A program made the position numbers and the translations under genes. Below the pieces are notes generated by a model. That model had not been told where the DNA came from. It saw nothing but the letters and a program-made list of their open reading frames with translations, and made no database searches. 64,000 nucleotides of DNA, taken from positions 2,542,001 through 2,606,000 of the forward strand of contig NZ_JACIFP010000001.1 of assembly GCF_014197435.1 (NCBI RefSeq), in the 5' to 3' direction. This DNA is from Gordonia humi. GTDB taxonomy: Bacteria; Actinomycetota; Actinomycetes; Mycobacteriales; Mycobacteriaceae. Of the stretch, positions 53,993 to 63,235 are shown one piece after another (position 1 is the stretch's first letter; every line of letters starts with the position of its first letter).

Positions 53993-55495
53993 TCATCGGT
54001 CGCCGGTCGGATCACCGCCCGCCCGATCGACAGCGGTCTCCGCGTCCAACGCCCTCAACGCCGGCTTGTCGATCTTTCCCACCGGATTCTTCGGCACGTC
54101 GCCGAGCTCGATGATCTCCACGGGCTGCTTGATCTTGGCGAGCTGGTCGCGAAGTGAAGCCTCGATGTCAGTCGTGGTGGTCGTCGCCCCGTCCCGGAAA
54201 GAGACGTAGGCGACCGGGACTTCGCCGAGGACGTCATGCGGACGGCCGATGACAGCGGCTTCGAAGACGTCGGAATGACGATAGATCTGGTTCTCGATCT
54301 CCTTCGGATACAGATTCTCGCCGCCACGGATGATCATGTCCTTCACCCTGTCGACGAGCTGAAGATAGCCGTCGTCGTCGACCCGACCGACATCGCCGGT
54401 GCGGAGCCAGCCGTCCACGATGGTCTCCGCGGTGGCGTCCGGTCGGTTGAGGTACCCGGCCATGACCACGTCGCCGGCGATCAGGACTTCGCCGGACTCG
54501 CCGCGAGGGACGTCGCGCAGCTCCGCATCGACGATCCGTATGCGTTGACCGGGGAGCGCGGGCCCCACGGTACCCGGCTTACGGAGCCCCTCCACCGGGT
54601 TGATCGCGGAGGCGGTCGTGGTCTCCGACAGACCGTAGCCCTCGACGATCGGCACGTTGTACCGATCCTCGAACCGTGCGATGAGTTCGGTGGGCATCGG
54701 AGCGGCCCCGCAGATTCCGAAACGCAGTGACGTCGTATCCGGGACCACGTCGTCGGGCAGCCCCGCCAACATCGCATAGATCGCGGGCACCGCCGAGAAG
54801 TACGTCGGTCGGTGCGCCTGGACGGCGGGGAAGAACGCGTCGGGTCGGAATCGCCCGACGACGGTGGCTCGGCCACCTGCTCGCAGCGGTGCGAGGGTTC
54901 CCAGAACCACTCCGTTCGCGTGGAACAGCGGAAGGACGAGCAGACTGTGATCGTCGGCGGTGAAGCCGAAGTGGTCGACGAACGTCGACGTCATCGCATC
55001 GATGTTGCGATGGGTGATCATCACGCCCTTCGGCGTGCCTGTCGTGCCCGCGGTATAGATGAGCAGCGCCACATCGTCCGGGTCGAGTCCGGCTGGAGTC
55101 GGAACGGGGTCGCCCGCGACGAGGTCGGTGCACTCGACGAGGCCGACACCGGGGATGTCGAGATCGACGCCCGGTTCCACGACGACGGTGCGGGCTGCCG
55201 CATCCGAGACTTGAAACCCCACCTCCGGAGCAGCGAGCGCGGGATTGATCGGGGTGACGGCCGCGCCGAGACGCCACGCCGCGAACAACGCTATGACGAG
55301 CTCGACCCGGTTCGGCAGAAGCAGTCCAACGACCTCGCCGGACTCGACCCCGGACGATCGGAGCCGCCCAGCGGCGCGGGCGACGGCGTCGGCGAAAGCG
55401 CGGTTGTCCAGGACCATCCGATCATCGGTCAGAGCGGGCGCGTCCGGCGCCGTCGCGGCACGCGAATCGGGAAGGGCCGCTACGACGAGGGTCAC
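53993..55495 (-). CDS. Acyl-CoA synthetase / AMP-dependent ligase
   Basis: 500 residues of the ANL superfamily. The AMP-binding P-loop is LIYTAGTTGTPKGVMITH near residue 153, the adenine motif EGYGLSETTTAS near 293, YLNRPDATAETIVDGWLRTGDVG with the conserved Asp, and the C-terminal catalytic Lys in NPVGKIDKPALR. It activates a carboxylic acid to its CoA thioester. The GTG start overlaps the end of the reductase gene. Third gene of a minus-strand operon with a reductase and an SDR. The acid substrate cannot be told. Confidence 0.92.
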   Translation of the reverse strand: MTLVVAALPDSRAATAPDAPALTDDRMVLDNRAFADAVARAAGRLRSSGVESGEVVGLLLPNRVELVIALFAAWRLGAAVTPINPALAAPEVGFQVSDAAARTVVVEPGVDLDIPGVGLVECTDLVAGDPVPTPAGLDPDDVALLIYTAGTTGTPKGVMITHRNIDAMTSTFVDHFGFTADDHSLLVLPLFHANGVVLGTLAPLRAGGRATVVGRFRPDAFFPAVQAHRPTYFSAVPAIYAMLAGLPDDVVPDTTSLRFGICGAAPMPTELIARFEDRYNVPIVEGYGLSETTTASAINPVEGLRKPGTVGPALPGQRIRIVDAELRDVPRGESGEVLIAGDVVMAGYLNRPDATAETIVDGWLRTGDVGRVDDDGYLQLVDRVKDMIIRGGENLYPKEIENQIYRHSDVFEAAVIGRPHDVLGEVPVAYVSFRDGATTTTTDIEASLRDQLAKIKQPVEIIELGDVPKNPVGKIDKPALRALDAETAVDRAGGDPTGDR

Positions 55496-56619
55496 CGCTG
55501 CACCGTGACGACGGGAGTCGAGATGAATCCGAACGAGGAGAGCACGCCCTCGAGCTCACGGTGCCCGAACGCCTGGCATCCCGAGGCGAGACCGACGCGC
55601 TTCGGCGCCTGCTGCAAGAGGCTGTACGCCGCGTACGCCTGTAGAAGACCCGTCTGCTGGTAGTTGCTGTTCCCGTGGATCACGACGTGTGCTCGTCCCA
55701 GCGGTCCGGACGCATGCACCGAGTCGAGCGACTTGTGCGTGCGCGGGTTCTCGCGAGGCGGGATCGTGTTCATCACCTGTGCGGCGACCGCGTCGAGGGC
55801 GGCGTCGCGCTCGACGGGGGTCATGTCCTTCGTCTTCTCGAGAGCGTCGGCGACGATCAGCGGGACGTTCTGCATCAGTGCCGCGTTGAAGACGCCGCCC
55901 TGTGCCTTGCAGGTCGCGACGCGTGGATCGTTCTTGAACCAGACCGGATGGGACGTTCCGCCCCACGGCAACGATTGAGCGAGCTCGTGCTGGCCGGGAA
56001 CGATGAGCGGCACCAGTCCCTGTGCGGGATCGAAGGGGACGTACTCGTTCTCCGCCAGGTGGTAGGCGGCACCACCCGCCGCGTTGACGAGGATCGTGCG
56101 CGTCGACGCGATAGTGGGACTGCCGCCCCAGAACACGGCGATGTCGAGGGTGTCGAGACCCGGCGTCTCGAGTGCGATCTGTGCGGCGATCTCACCGGTG
56201 GTGTACATCTGCGCGATGCCCGGGGCGAGGAGCAGCCCGGCGTCCGCGAACTGAGATCCGTAGTTCTGCTCGCAGTGCAGAAGCCAGTCCTGCTCGCCGG
56301 TCGTGTCCGTGTAGTGAGCGCCCACCGCGAGCGCTGCCTCGACGACGGGGTCGGCGAGCTTCATGAACGGCCCGACCATGTTGAGGATCACCGAACTGCC
56401 GCGGAACAGCTCGGTCAGTGCCTCGACGCTGTGCTCCGTCTCGACCACCTCGTAGTCGGCGGTCTCGATGCCCGGAACGTGTGCGTTCATCGACTCGGTG
56501 AGTGTGGCGGCGCTGCGACCGGCCGCGGTGAACGGCACGTTGTACTGGCGGAGGAATTCGCAGACGAGGCGGCCGGTGTAGCCGGAGGCTCCGTAGACGA
56601 CGACTGGTTTAGTGCTCAT
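55492..56619 (-). CDS. Saccharopine-dehydrogenase-family (trans-acting enoyl-reductase-like) protein
   Basis: 375 residues. N-terminal NAD(P) Rossmann motif VVVYGASGYTGRLVCEFL, then NMVGPFMKLADPVVEAALAVGAHYTDTTGE, the pattern of saccharopine dehydrogenase-like oxidoreductases such as the trans-acting enoyl reductases of lipid synthesis. The C-terminal half is less conserved. ATG at 56619. It overlaps the ligase gene and follows the SDR gene by 55 bp. The role in the operon's pathway is unknown. Confidence 0.8.
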   Translation of the reverse strand: MSTKPVVVYGASGYTGRLVCEFLRQYNVPFTAAGRSAATLTESMNAHVPGIETADYEVVETEHSVEALTELFRGSSVILNMVGPFMKLADPVVEAALAVGAHYTDTTGEQDWLLHCEQNYGSQFADAGLLLAPGIAQMYTTGEIAAQIALETPGLDTLDIAVFWGGSPTIASTRTILVNAAGGAAYHLAENEYVPFDPAQGLVPLIVPGQHELAQSLPWGGTSHPVWFKNDPRVATCKAQGGVFNAALMQNVPLIVADALEKTKDMTPVERDAALDAVAAQVMNTIPPRENPRTHKSLDSVHASGPLGRAHVVIHGNSNYQQTGLLQAYAAYSLLQQAPKRVGLASGCQAFGHRELEGVLSSFGFISTPVVTVQR

Positions 56620-56674
56620 ATGATCAGCTCCTGATTGACTTCGTGCAGTGGATTGCGTGTGCGGTGGGGCGGGT

Positions 56675-57469
56675 CTACATGCCCATGCCGCCGTCGACGG
56701 GCAGTCCGGCCCCGTTGACGAAGCGTGCGGCGTCGGTGGCGAGGAAGGTGACGGCGTCGGCGATGTCGGCGACCTCGCCGAGGCGTCCGCTCGGAGTGAG
56801 GTCGACGACCGCTTCGACGGCCTCCTCAGCGGATCCGAACAGGCCGAGTTCGGCCATGTCGTTCGCGAGACCGGCGCCCATCTCGGTGGGGACCAGTCCC
56901 GGGTAGACACAGTTGACGCGGACCCCGTAGCCGAGCTTGCCCGCCTCCATCGCGGCGACGCGCGTCATCCGGTCGATCGCGGACTTCGTCGCCGAATAGA
57001 TGCCGATCCCCGGGAAGGCGATGGTCGCCGCGACGGAGGCGACGTTGATGATCGCGCCGCCCGTCCCGGCCGCGCCTCCGGGACGCATGACACGCAGCGC
57101 GTGCTTGATGCCGAGAGCGGTGCCGAGCACGTTGACGTCCAGCTGGCGACGGATGTCCTCCGCCGAGATCTCGGTCATGAGACCGCTGATCTCGACGCCC
57201 GCATTGTTCACCACCACGTCGAGTCCGCCGAGGCGGTCGGTGGCCTCGGTGATCGCCGTCGCCCAACCCGCGTCGTCGGTCACGTCGAGTGCGACGACGC
57301 CGTGTCCGTCTCCGAGGGACTCCGCCACCGTGTGGGCGGCGTCGGTCTGGACGTCGCCGATGACGACGTGCGCCCCGGCCGCCGCGAGTGCCCGCGCCAT
57401 GCCCTCGCCGAGGCCCTGTGCTCCGCCGGTGACGAGTGCCCGCCTGCCGGTGAGATCGAATGCGCTCAT
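56675..57469 (-). CDS. Short-chain dehydrogenase/reductase (SDR)
   Basis: 264 residues, classical SDR. Cofactor motif TGGAQGLG (residues 14-21) with Asp39 favouring NAD(H), NNAG at 88-91, catalytic Ser145, Tyr158 and Lys162 (YSATK), and the C-terminal PVDGGMGM. It oxidises a secondary alcohol or reduces a ketone. First gene of the SDR-reductase-ligase operon and divergent from a TetR gene, with two operator-like repeats between them. Confidence 0.93.
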   Translation of the reverse strand: MSAFDLTGRRALVTGGAQGLGEGMARALAAAGAHVVIGDVQTDAAHTVAESLGDGHGVVALDVTDDAGWATAITEATDRLGGLDVVVNNAGVEISGLMTEISAEDIRRQLDVNVLGTALGIKHALRVMRPGGAAGTGGAIINVASVAATIAFPGIGIYSATKSAIDRMTRVAAMEAGKLGYGVRVNCVYPGLVPTEMGAGLANDMAELGLFGSAEEAVEAVVDLTPSGRLGEVADIADAVTFLATDAARFVNGAGLPVDGGMGM

Positions 57470-57521
57470 GAAACTCTCCCTGTGTGAGTAGAAGTCGTGG
57501 CCTGAGTCACACTATCGAAAT

Positions 57522-57560
57522 CTGGACGATCGTCAAGGAAAAATTTGGACAACTGTCAAA
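57522..57560. promoter_or_regulatory. Tandem operator-like inverted repeats
   Basis: Two 16-bp sites, CTGGACGATCGTCAAG (57522-57537) and TTGGACAACTGTCAAA (57545-57560), share TGGAC-N4-GTCAA and are spaced 23 bp. Each is an imperfect dyad. They lie in the SDR-TetR intergenic region and are the likely binding sites of the TetR regulator. Confidence 0.65.
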
Positions 57561-57640
57561 ATCACTGGACGCGACGTCGCCGGACGTCGTCGTACCGGCT
57601 ATCCTTCACTTGCAGACGGACTCGGCGAAGGAGGCGACAG

Positions 57641-58288
57641 ATGAGCGCAGAGGCGATCGCGTCGTCGGCGCCTGCGGTGCGCGGGGTGGCCAAACGCAGC
57701 ACCAAGCTCGCGGCCAAGCGCGACGAACTGGCTCGCGCGGCGTTCAAGACCTTGGCCGAGCTCGGCTATGCGGGCACCAGTCTGCGCGACATCGCCGCGA
57801 ACTCCGAGTACAGCCACGGCGTTCTGCACTACTACTTCACCGACCGGCTGGATCTGATCACGCACTGCGTCCGGCTGTACAAGACCGAATGCGTCGCGGC
57901 CTACGACGACGTGCTCGACGACGCCGACGACGCCGCGTCGCTACGCGCCCGCTTCGTCCGGCGTCTGGTCGACACCGCGGTGAACGAGCTCGCGACACAC
58001 AAGCTCTGGTACGACCTGCGGATGCAGTCGGTGTTCGAACCGTCGCTCGCCGACGGTGTCGGGGAGATCGACGAGGAACTCGCCGCGATGATCTGGCGAG
58101 TGGTGGATCGGTACGCCGAACTGGTCGGCGGCGAACCCGTCCTGGACGCCGCGGGCGTCTACGCGGCCTTCGACGGACCGTTCGAACGAGCGGTCCGCCG
58201 GCTCGCCACGGATGTGCCGGGAGCAGCCGACGAGCTCGCGGTGCAACTCGACGTACTGCTCCGCGCGCTGGTGCCGGCGACGCACTGA
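57641..58288 (+). CDS. TetR-family transcriptional regulator
   Basis: 215 residues. N-terminal helix-turn-helix: RDELARAAFKTLAELGYAGTSLRDIAANSEYSHGVLHYYF, ending with the typical YYFTDRLDL. The C-terminal ligand domain is diverse. ATG preceded by GAAGGAGGCGA. It is divergent from the SDR-reductase-ligase operon and probably represses it until a pathway acyl-CoA or substrate binds, using the tandem sites at 57522-57560. Confidence 0.9.
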   Translation: MSAEAIASSAPAVRGVAKRSTKLAAKRDELARAAFKTLAELGYAGTSLRDIAANSEYSHGVLHYYFTDRLDLITHCVRLYKTECVAAYDDVLDDADDAASLRARFVRRLVDTAVNELATHKLWYDLRMQSVFEPSLADGVGEIDEELAAMIWRVVDRYAELVGGEPVLDAAGVYAAFDGPFERAVRRLATDVPGAADELAVQLDVLLRALVPATH

Positions 58289-58345
58289 GACTCGCCTCCA
58301 GCGGCTGCGCGGTCGGGTTGGGCCGATGCCCTAGACTCGGCCACT

Positions 58346-59029
58346 GTGAGACTCGTGATCGCCGAATGCCAGGTCGACTACGTCGGCCGACTGACCGCCC
58401 ACCTGCCGATGGCCAAACGCCTGGTCCTGGTGAAATCCGACGGATCGGTGAGCATTCACGCGGACGACCGCGCGTACAAGCCGCTCAACTGGATGAGTCC
58501 GCCGTGCTGGATGACCGAGGAGCCCGCGCCCGAGGGCACTGACGTACACGCGGTGTGGGTGGTCACGAACAAGGGCGGCGAACAGCTGCGCATCACGGTC
58601 AAGTCCATCGAGCACGACTCGTCCCATGAGATGGGCATGGATCCCGGACTGGTGAAGGACGGCGTCGAGGCGCACCTGCAGGAACTCCTGGCCGAGCACG
58701 TGACGACACTGGGCGAAGGGTACACGCTCATCCGCCGCGAGTACATGACCGCCATCGGGCCCGTCGACATCCTGTGCCGGGACGCCGACGGGGCGACCGT
58801 CGCGGTGGAGATCAAACGACGAGGCGAGATCGACGGAGTCGAACAGCTCACGCGGTACCTGGAACTGCTCAACCGTGATGCGACGCTCGCTCCGGTGTCA
58901 GGCGTGTTCGCCGCACAGGTGATCAAACCGCAGGCGCGCACTCTGGCCACCGACCGGGGCATTCGGTGTGTGACACTCGACTACGACAAGCTGCGCGGAA
59001 CCGAGAGCACCGAGTTCCGGCTGTTCTGA
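58346..59029 (+). CDS. nucS: Mismatch-specific endonuclease NucS/EndoMS
   Basis: 227 residues. Actinobacterial and archaeal enzyme that cuts both strands at mismatches and substitutes for MutS/MutL. N-terminal dimerisation/DNA-binding domain, C-terminal RecB-like nuclease with [23 protein letters not shown] (Asp, Glu-x-Lys) and QLTRYLELL. The C-terminus EFRLF is the sliding-clamp-binding tail. GTG start 9 nt after TAGACT (58332-58337), so probably leaderless. Equivalent to Rv1321. Confidence 0.96.
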   Translation: MRLVIAECQVDYVGRLTAHLPMAKRLVLVKSDGSVSIHADDRAYKPLNWMSPPCWMTEEPAPEGTDVHAVWVVTNKGGEQLRITVKSIEHDSSHEMGMDPGLVKDGVEAHLQELLAEHVTTLGEGYTLIRREYMTAIGPVDILCRDADGATVAVEIKRRGEIDGVEQLTRYLELLNRDATLAPVSGVFAAQVIKPQARTLATDRGIRCVTLDYDKLRGTESTEFRLF

Positions 59030-59042
59030 CCCGCGGCCGGGA

Positions 59043-60002
59043 TCAGGCGGTGGCCGACCCCCGGCCCGCGATCGACTCGTCGAGGCCCCCGAACCGGTCC
59101 TCGGCGTAGTCGTCCGAGGTGTACTCGTCGTCGACCGCGTCGAGGACGTCGGTGGCCTCCGCGGCATTCGTCGGTTCGCCGGCATCGCCGGAGGTGAAGC
59201 GGTCACGGCCGGTGAGGGTGCGGTTGAGGATCTCCAGATCGTCGGTGTCGGTCTGGGCCACGAGGTCCTTCTCGTCGCCGGACAGCGCGAGCGCCGCCGG
59301 GAGGTCGGCCAGGTGCTGGCGCAGCGCGTCGAGGTGGTCGAGGATCTGTCCGTGCGCATCGTGTGCGGCGCCCGCGAGCTCACGTGATCGCGCCAACCGG
59401 TTCATCGCCACCGAGTGCGCGGCCCCGCGGAGCCGGGCGCCCTCGGCCTCGGCGTCGTCGATGATCTCCTGAGCACGACGGCGTGCGTCGGCGAGGGTCT
59501 GCTCGGCCTCGCGTCGCGCCTTCTCGGCCTTCTCGTCGACCTCGGCGGCACGCTTCTCGGCGTCGGTGATCAGCGAGTCGGCGTGCTCCTGAGCCAGCTC
59601 CTTGGTCCGCTCGGCCTCCGCCGCCGCATCGGAACGCTCCTGTTGCGCGCTCTGGCGCGCGACGCTCAGCGTCTCGTCGGCCTCATCACGCGCATTGGCG
59701 CGGAGTTCGGCCGCCTCGTCGGTGGCGAGTTGCAGCATCCGCGAGACGCGCTCGCTCATTCCGGCGACAGTGGTCGGCGGGACCGACAGTGTGTCCACCT
59801 CGCGCTGCAGGTCGTGCACCTGCGCCCGCGTCCGCTCGAGTCGGTCGTGGAGTTCGTCGGCGCTGGCGTGGGCGGAGTCCCGATCGGCGGTCATCATCTG
59901 GAGCTCGGCATCGAGGCGCCGGATGTGGTCGGTCACCTGATCGCGGTCGTACCCGCGCATGACGATGGGGAACGGACTCTGACGCTGACCGGGTGCAGAC
60001 AT
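59043..60002 (-). CDS. DivIVA-domain coiled-coil protein
   Basis: 319 residues. The N-terminal DivIVA-type module is FPIVMRGYDRDQVTDHIRRLDAEL. A long Ala/Glu/Arg-rich coiled coil (about residues 35-210, with ATP-synthase-b-like heptads EKARREAEQTLADARRRAQEI) and an acidic C-terminal tail follow. DivIVA proteins mark curved membranes and cell poles; this is a second type, distinct from Wag31, which lies beside ftsZ/sepF genes. TAGGAT ends 7 nt before the ATG, so it is probably leaderless. Confidence 0.85.
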   Translation of the reverse strand: MSAPGQRQSPFPIVMRGYDRDQVTDHIRRLDAELQMMTADRDSAHASADELHDRLERTRAQVHDLQREVDTLSVPPTTVAGMSERVSRMLQLATDEAAELRANARDEADETLSVARQSAQQERSDAAAEAERTKELAQEHADSLITDAEKRAAEVDEKAEKARREAEQTLADARRRAQEIIDDAEAEGARLRGAAHSVAMNRLARSRELAGAAHDAHGQILDHLDALRQHLADLPAALALSGDEKDLVAQTDTDDLEILNRTLTGRDRFTSGDAGEPTNAAEATDVLDAVDDEYTSDDYAEDRFGGLDESIAGRGSATA

Positions 60003-60017
60003 AGTCCCATCCTAGAG

Positions 60018-60048
60018 CGGCGGGGTCCGGAATCGCCGAACCCCGCCG
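60018..60048 (-). terminator. Hairpin between mce and the DivIVA-domain gene
   Basis: CGGCGGGGTCCGG pairs with CCGAACCCCGCCG (one mismatch) around a 5-nt loop, downstream of the epimerase gene on the minus strand. Likely its terminator. Confidence 0.6.
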
Positions 60049-60077
60049 TATCGTGTCAGGTCGTTGTCTGGTAGGCG

Positions 60078-60566
60078 TCAGTGCTCCGCGGCGGGCTCGA
60101 CGAGTTCGAGGAGGACACCGCCCGCGTCCTTGGGGTGGACGAAGTTGATCCGGGAGTCGGCGGTGCCGCGTTTGGGGGCGGGGTAGAGCAGGCGGATCCC
60201 CGCATCGGTCAGGCGGGCCATGACGGCGTCGACATCGGTGACGCGGACGGCCAGCTGCTGGAGGCCGGGACCGTTGCGGTCGATGAATTTGGCGATGGTC
60301 GACTGCTCGTTGAGCGGTGCGAGCAACTGGATGAGAGCGCCGGTTCCGCCGGCCGGTCCGATCATCGCCTCGCGGACGCCCTGCTCTTCGTTGATCTCCT
60401 CGTGCAGGTTCTCGAATCCGAAGTTGTCGCGGTACCAGGCGGCCGTCGCATCGAGATCGGCCACCGCGATGCCCACGTGGTCGACACCGACGACGAGGTC
60501 GGCTGCGGCGGCCAAAGCGCCGCTTGAGGTGGTGTTGTTCACATGCTCGGATGCAGAGTTAGTCAT
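60078..60566 (-). CDS. mce: Methylmalonyl-CoA epimerase
   Basis: 162 residues, VOC fold. Interconverts (R)- and (S)-methylmalonyl-CoA in propionate breakdown and B12-dependent mutase metabolism. GVDHVGIAVADL gives the first metal His, GALIQLLAPLNEQSTIAKF the metal Gln, and VLLELVEP the catalytic/metal Glu. The usual LHH of the third ligand reads LQQ (GPGLQQLAVRV). Equivalent to Rv1322A. Divergent from the thiolase gene. Confidence 0.9.
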   Translation of the reverse strand: MTNSASEHVNNTTSSGALAAAADLVVGVDHVGIAVADLDATAAWYRDNFGFENLHEEINEEQGVREAMIGPAGGTGALIQLLAPLNEQSTIAKFIDRNGPGLQQLAVRVTDVDAVMARLTDAGIRLLYPAPKRGTADSRINFVHPKDAGGVLLELVEPAAEH

Positions 60567-60662
60567 GCCCTAACGGTAGCTTGGATGGTGACTACCGCTG
60601 ACGTGCACCTTGCTCGCAAGCACACCGGTGTGCGCTGTTTCCGACTACTAGGAGTTGGTTGA

Positions 60663-61856
60663 ATGTCCGACAACACCACCGTCATCGTCTCCGGTGCGCG
60701 CACGCCGTTCGGGCGCCTCATGGGAACGCTCAAGGGGCACTCCGGTGTCGATCTCGGCGCCGTCGCAGTGAAGGGCGCCCTCGCCCGCGGCAAGGTGGAC
60801 CCGGCCGAGGTCGAGTACGTCATCATGGGCCAGGTCCTCACCGCGGGCGCCGGCCAGATGCCCGCTCGTCAGACGTCGGTCAAGGCCGGAATCGGTTGGG
60901 ACGTCCCCGCGCTGTCGATCAACAAGATGTGCCTGTCGGGCATCGACGCCATCGCGTTGGCCGATCAGCTCATCCGCGCGGGCGAGTTCGAGTGCGTCGT
61001 CGCCGGTGGCCAGGAGTCGATGACTCAGGCTCCGCATCTCCTTCCGGGCAGCCGCGGCGGCTTCAAGTACGGCAACACCGAACTCGTCGACCACACCGCG
61101 TTCGACGGTCTGCACGACGCCTTCACCGATCAGCCGATGGGCCTGCTGACCGAGGTCGGCAACGACACGGACGGCTTCACTCGCGAGGAGCAGGACGAGG
61201 TCGCCGCGCGCAGCCACCGGCTGGCCGCCGCGGCGGCCGCCGAGGGTCGGTTCGACGACGAGATCGTTCCGGTCGAGATCCCGCAGCGCAAGGGCGACCC
61301 GATCTCGTTCACCACCGACGAGGGCGTCCGTGAGGGCACCACCGTCGAGTCGCTGGCCGGCCTGCGTCCCGCCTTCCGCAAGGGCGGCACCATCACGGCG
61401 GGCAACGCCTCCCAGATCTCCGACGGCGCCTGTGCCGTCGTCGTGATGAGCAAGGCCAAGGCCGAGAAGCTCGGCCTGGACTGGATCGCCGAGATCGGCG
61501 CGCACGGCGTCGTCGCCGGCCCCGACTCGTCGCTGCAGCAGCAGCCCGCCAACGCGATCAAGAAGGCGTGCGAGAAGGAGGGCATCACGCCCGCCGATCT
61601 CGATCTCGTCGAGATCAACGAGGCGTTCGCCGCGGTCGGCCTGGCATCGACCAAGGCGCTCGGCATCGATCCGGAGATCGTGAACGTCGACGGCGGGGCG
61701 ATCTCGCTCGGCCACCCGATCGGCACCTCCGGAGCCCGCATCACCCTGCACCTCGCACTGGAGCTGGCCCGCCGCGGCGGCGGCGTCGGTGCGGCCGCAC
61801 TCTGTGGCGCAGGCGGCCAGGGCGACGCCCTGATCGTTCGCGTTCCGAAGGCGTGA
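60663..61856 (+). CDS. fadA4: Acetyl-CoA C-acetyltransferase (thiolase)
   Basis: 397 residues. Condenses two acetyl-CoA to acetoacetyl-CoA or cleaves it. The nucleophile Cys is in [12 protein letters not shown] near residue 92; [25 protein letters not shown] (His) and the second catalytic Cys in [12 protein letters not shown] are intact. AGGAGTTGGTTGA precedes the ATG. Equivalent to Rv1323 fadA4; it overlaps the DUF3817 gene. Confidence 0.95.
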   Translation: MSDNTTVIVSGARTPFGRLMGTLKGHSGVDLGAVAVKGALARGKVDPAEVEYVIMGQVLTAGAGQMPARQTSVKAGIGWDVPALSINKMCLSGIDAIALADQLIRAGEFECVVAGGQESMTQAPHLLPGSRGGFKYGNTELVDHTAFDGLHDAFTDQPMGLLTEVGNDTDGFTREEQDEVAARSHRLAAAAAAEGRFDDEIVPVEIPQRKGDPISFTTDEGVREGTTVESLAGLRPAFRKGGTITAGNASQISDGACAVVVMSKAKAEKLGLDWIAEIGAHGVVAGPDSSLQQQPANAIKKACEKEGITPADLDLVEINEAFAAVGLASTKALGIDPEIVNVDGGAISLGHPIGTSGARITLHLALELARRGGGVGAAALCGAGGQGDALIVRVPKA

Positions 61857-62236
61857 GTGGTGTGAAAGACTTCTTCGTTCTGACCACCCCGGCCAAGTGC
61901 TTCCGTTTCATCGCGGTGGTCGAGGCCATCACGTGGGTCGCGTTGCTGATCGCCATGATCGTGAAGTACGGCGGAGGCGTCGACTCCGCCGTACGCGTGC
62001 CGGGCATGCTGCACGGCATCGCGTTCGTCGCGTACCTGGTGATCACGCTGTGGGCCGCCATCGCTCTCAAGTGGAACTTCAAGACGTTCGTCCTGGCCGC
62101 TCTCGCGTCGATCCCGCCGGCGTTCACCGTCTGGTTCGAGGTGTGGGCGCGGCGGAACGGACATCTCGGCGAGCTGTCCAACCTTGCGACAGGGCGTGGC
62201 GGCGACGACGTCGACCGTGACAAACTGGCGGTGTGA
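61853..62236 (+). CDS. DUF3817 membrane protein
   Basis: 127 residues with three hydrophobic segments: [43 protein letters not shown] and [20 protein letters not shown]. The pattern RxxxxxEGxTxxxL...HGxxFxxY is that of DUF3817, small actinobacterial membrane proteins of unknown role. GTG at 61853 overlaps the thiolase stop; a GTG at 61862 is an alternative. It overlaps the next gene by 4 bp. Confidence 0.85.
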   Translation: MSGVKDFFVLTTPAKCFRFIAVVEAITWVALLIAMIVKYGGGVDSAVRVPGMLHGIAFVAYLVITLWAAIALKWNFKTFVLAALASIPPAFTVWFEVWARRNGHLGELSNLATGRGGDDVDRDKLAV

Positions 62237-63195
62237 GCAGTCCAATGAATCGTCGGCAGGCCGCTGCGGCGGCGATGCAGCAGGCGAGCGCCATGTCGGG
62301 CGCCGTCGACTTGTCCGTGTTGAAGGAACGCGCCGAGGCCGAGCGGATGCGCGCGAACGCACCCGCCGGACCGGCGGGAGAGGCCCCGGGCGCCCCGGGC
62401 GCGGTCCCGGAGGGAGCGTCGATCGTCGACGTCACCGAGGCCACGTTCGAGCAGGACGTGGTCGCGCGCTCCGGGCAGCAGCTCGTCGTCGCGGCGCTGT
62501 GGACCGCGCGCAGTGCGTCCAGCGTCCAGGTGACCGAGTTCATGGAGCAGTTGGCGGCGCAGGCCGCCGGCGCGTGGACGCTGGCCAGGATCGACGTCGA
62601 CGCCGCCCCGCGGATCGCGCAGGCGTTCGGAGCGCAGTCGGTGCCGATGCTGATCGCGCTCGCGGGCGGCCAGCCGGTGTCCGCGGTCGAGGGACCGCAG
62701 CCTCCCGAAGAACTCGTGGCGTGGCTCACCGAGATCACCTCGAAGCTCGGTCTTCCGGCTCCGGAGCTCGGCGAGCAGCCCGAGCCGGAGGCCGACCCGC
62801 GCATGGTGGCGGCCGAGGAGCTGATGAACGCCGGTGACCTCGACGGCGCGCTCGCGGCGTACGAGGCGATCGTGGCGGTCGAGCCGGGCAACACCGAAGC
62901 GGCGTCCGTCGCGCGGAACCTCACGTTCATGAAGCGTGCGCAGGCACACGATCCGGCCGTGGTGCAGACCGCGGAGCCCGGTGACGTCGAGGCGCAACTC
63001 GCGGCCGCCGACGTACTGCTCCTCGGCCAGCGACCGGAGCAGGCCTTCGACCGCATCATCGACCTGGTCCGCACCGGCGACGCCGACGTCAAGGCGACGG
63101 CGCGCGCCCGACTCCTGGAACTGTTCGAGCTGTTCGACCCGGCCGAGCCGTTCGTCGTCGCCGCCCGCCGCAAGCTGGCCACGGCTCTGTACTGA
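62233..63195 (+). CDS. Thioredoxin-fold TPR protein without redox cysteines (YbbN/CnoX-like)
   Basis: 320 residues. A polar N-terminus (1-60) is followed by a thioredoxin fold (about 62-170) with cis-Pro in SVPMLIALAGGQ, then TPR-type helices (AAEELMNAGDLDGALAAYEAIVAVEPGN) and a C-terminal helical domain. The place of the WCxxC motif reads LWTARSAS, and no cysteine is visible in the protein, so it cannot do thiol exchange. It resembles YbbN/CnoX-type holdases and is equivalent to Rv1324. GTG start overlapping DUF3817. Confidence 0.88.
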   Translation: MSSPMNRRQAAAAAMQQASAMSGAVDLSVLKERAEAERMRANAPAGPAGEAPGAPGAVPEGASIVDVTEATFEQDVVARSGQQLVVAALWTARSASSVQVTEFMEQLAAQAAGAWTLARIDVDAAPRIAQAFGAQSVPMLIALAGGQPVSAVEGPQPPEELVAWLTEITSKLGLPAPELGEQPEPEADPRMVAAEELMNAGDLDGALAAYEAIVAVEPGNTEAASVARNLTFMKRAQAHDPAVVQTAEPGDVEAQLAAADVLLLGQRPEQAFDRIIDLVRTGDADVKATARARLLELFELFDPAEPFVVAARRKLATALY

Positions 63196-63203
63196 ACCGA
63201 TCG

Positions 63204-63233
63204 GGTGGCGGCCCGCGTCGGCGGGCCGCCACC
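63204..63233. terminator. Bidirectional terminator
   Basis: Perfect 13-bp inverted repeat GGTGGCGGCCCGC / GCGGGCCGCCACC with a 4-nt loop, between the convergent stops of the thioredoxin-TPR gene and glgB. Confidence 0.8.
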
Positions 63234-63235
63234 GT

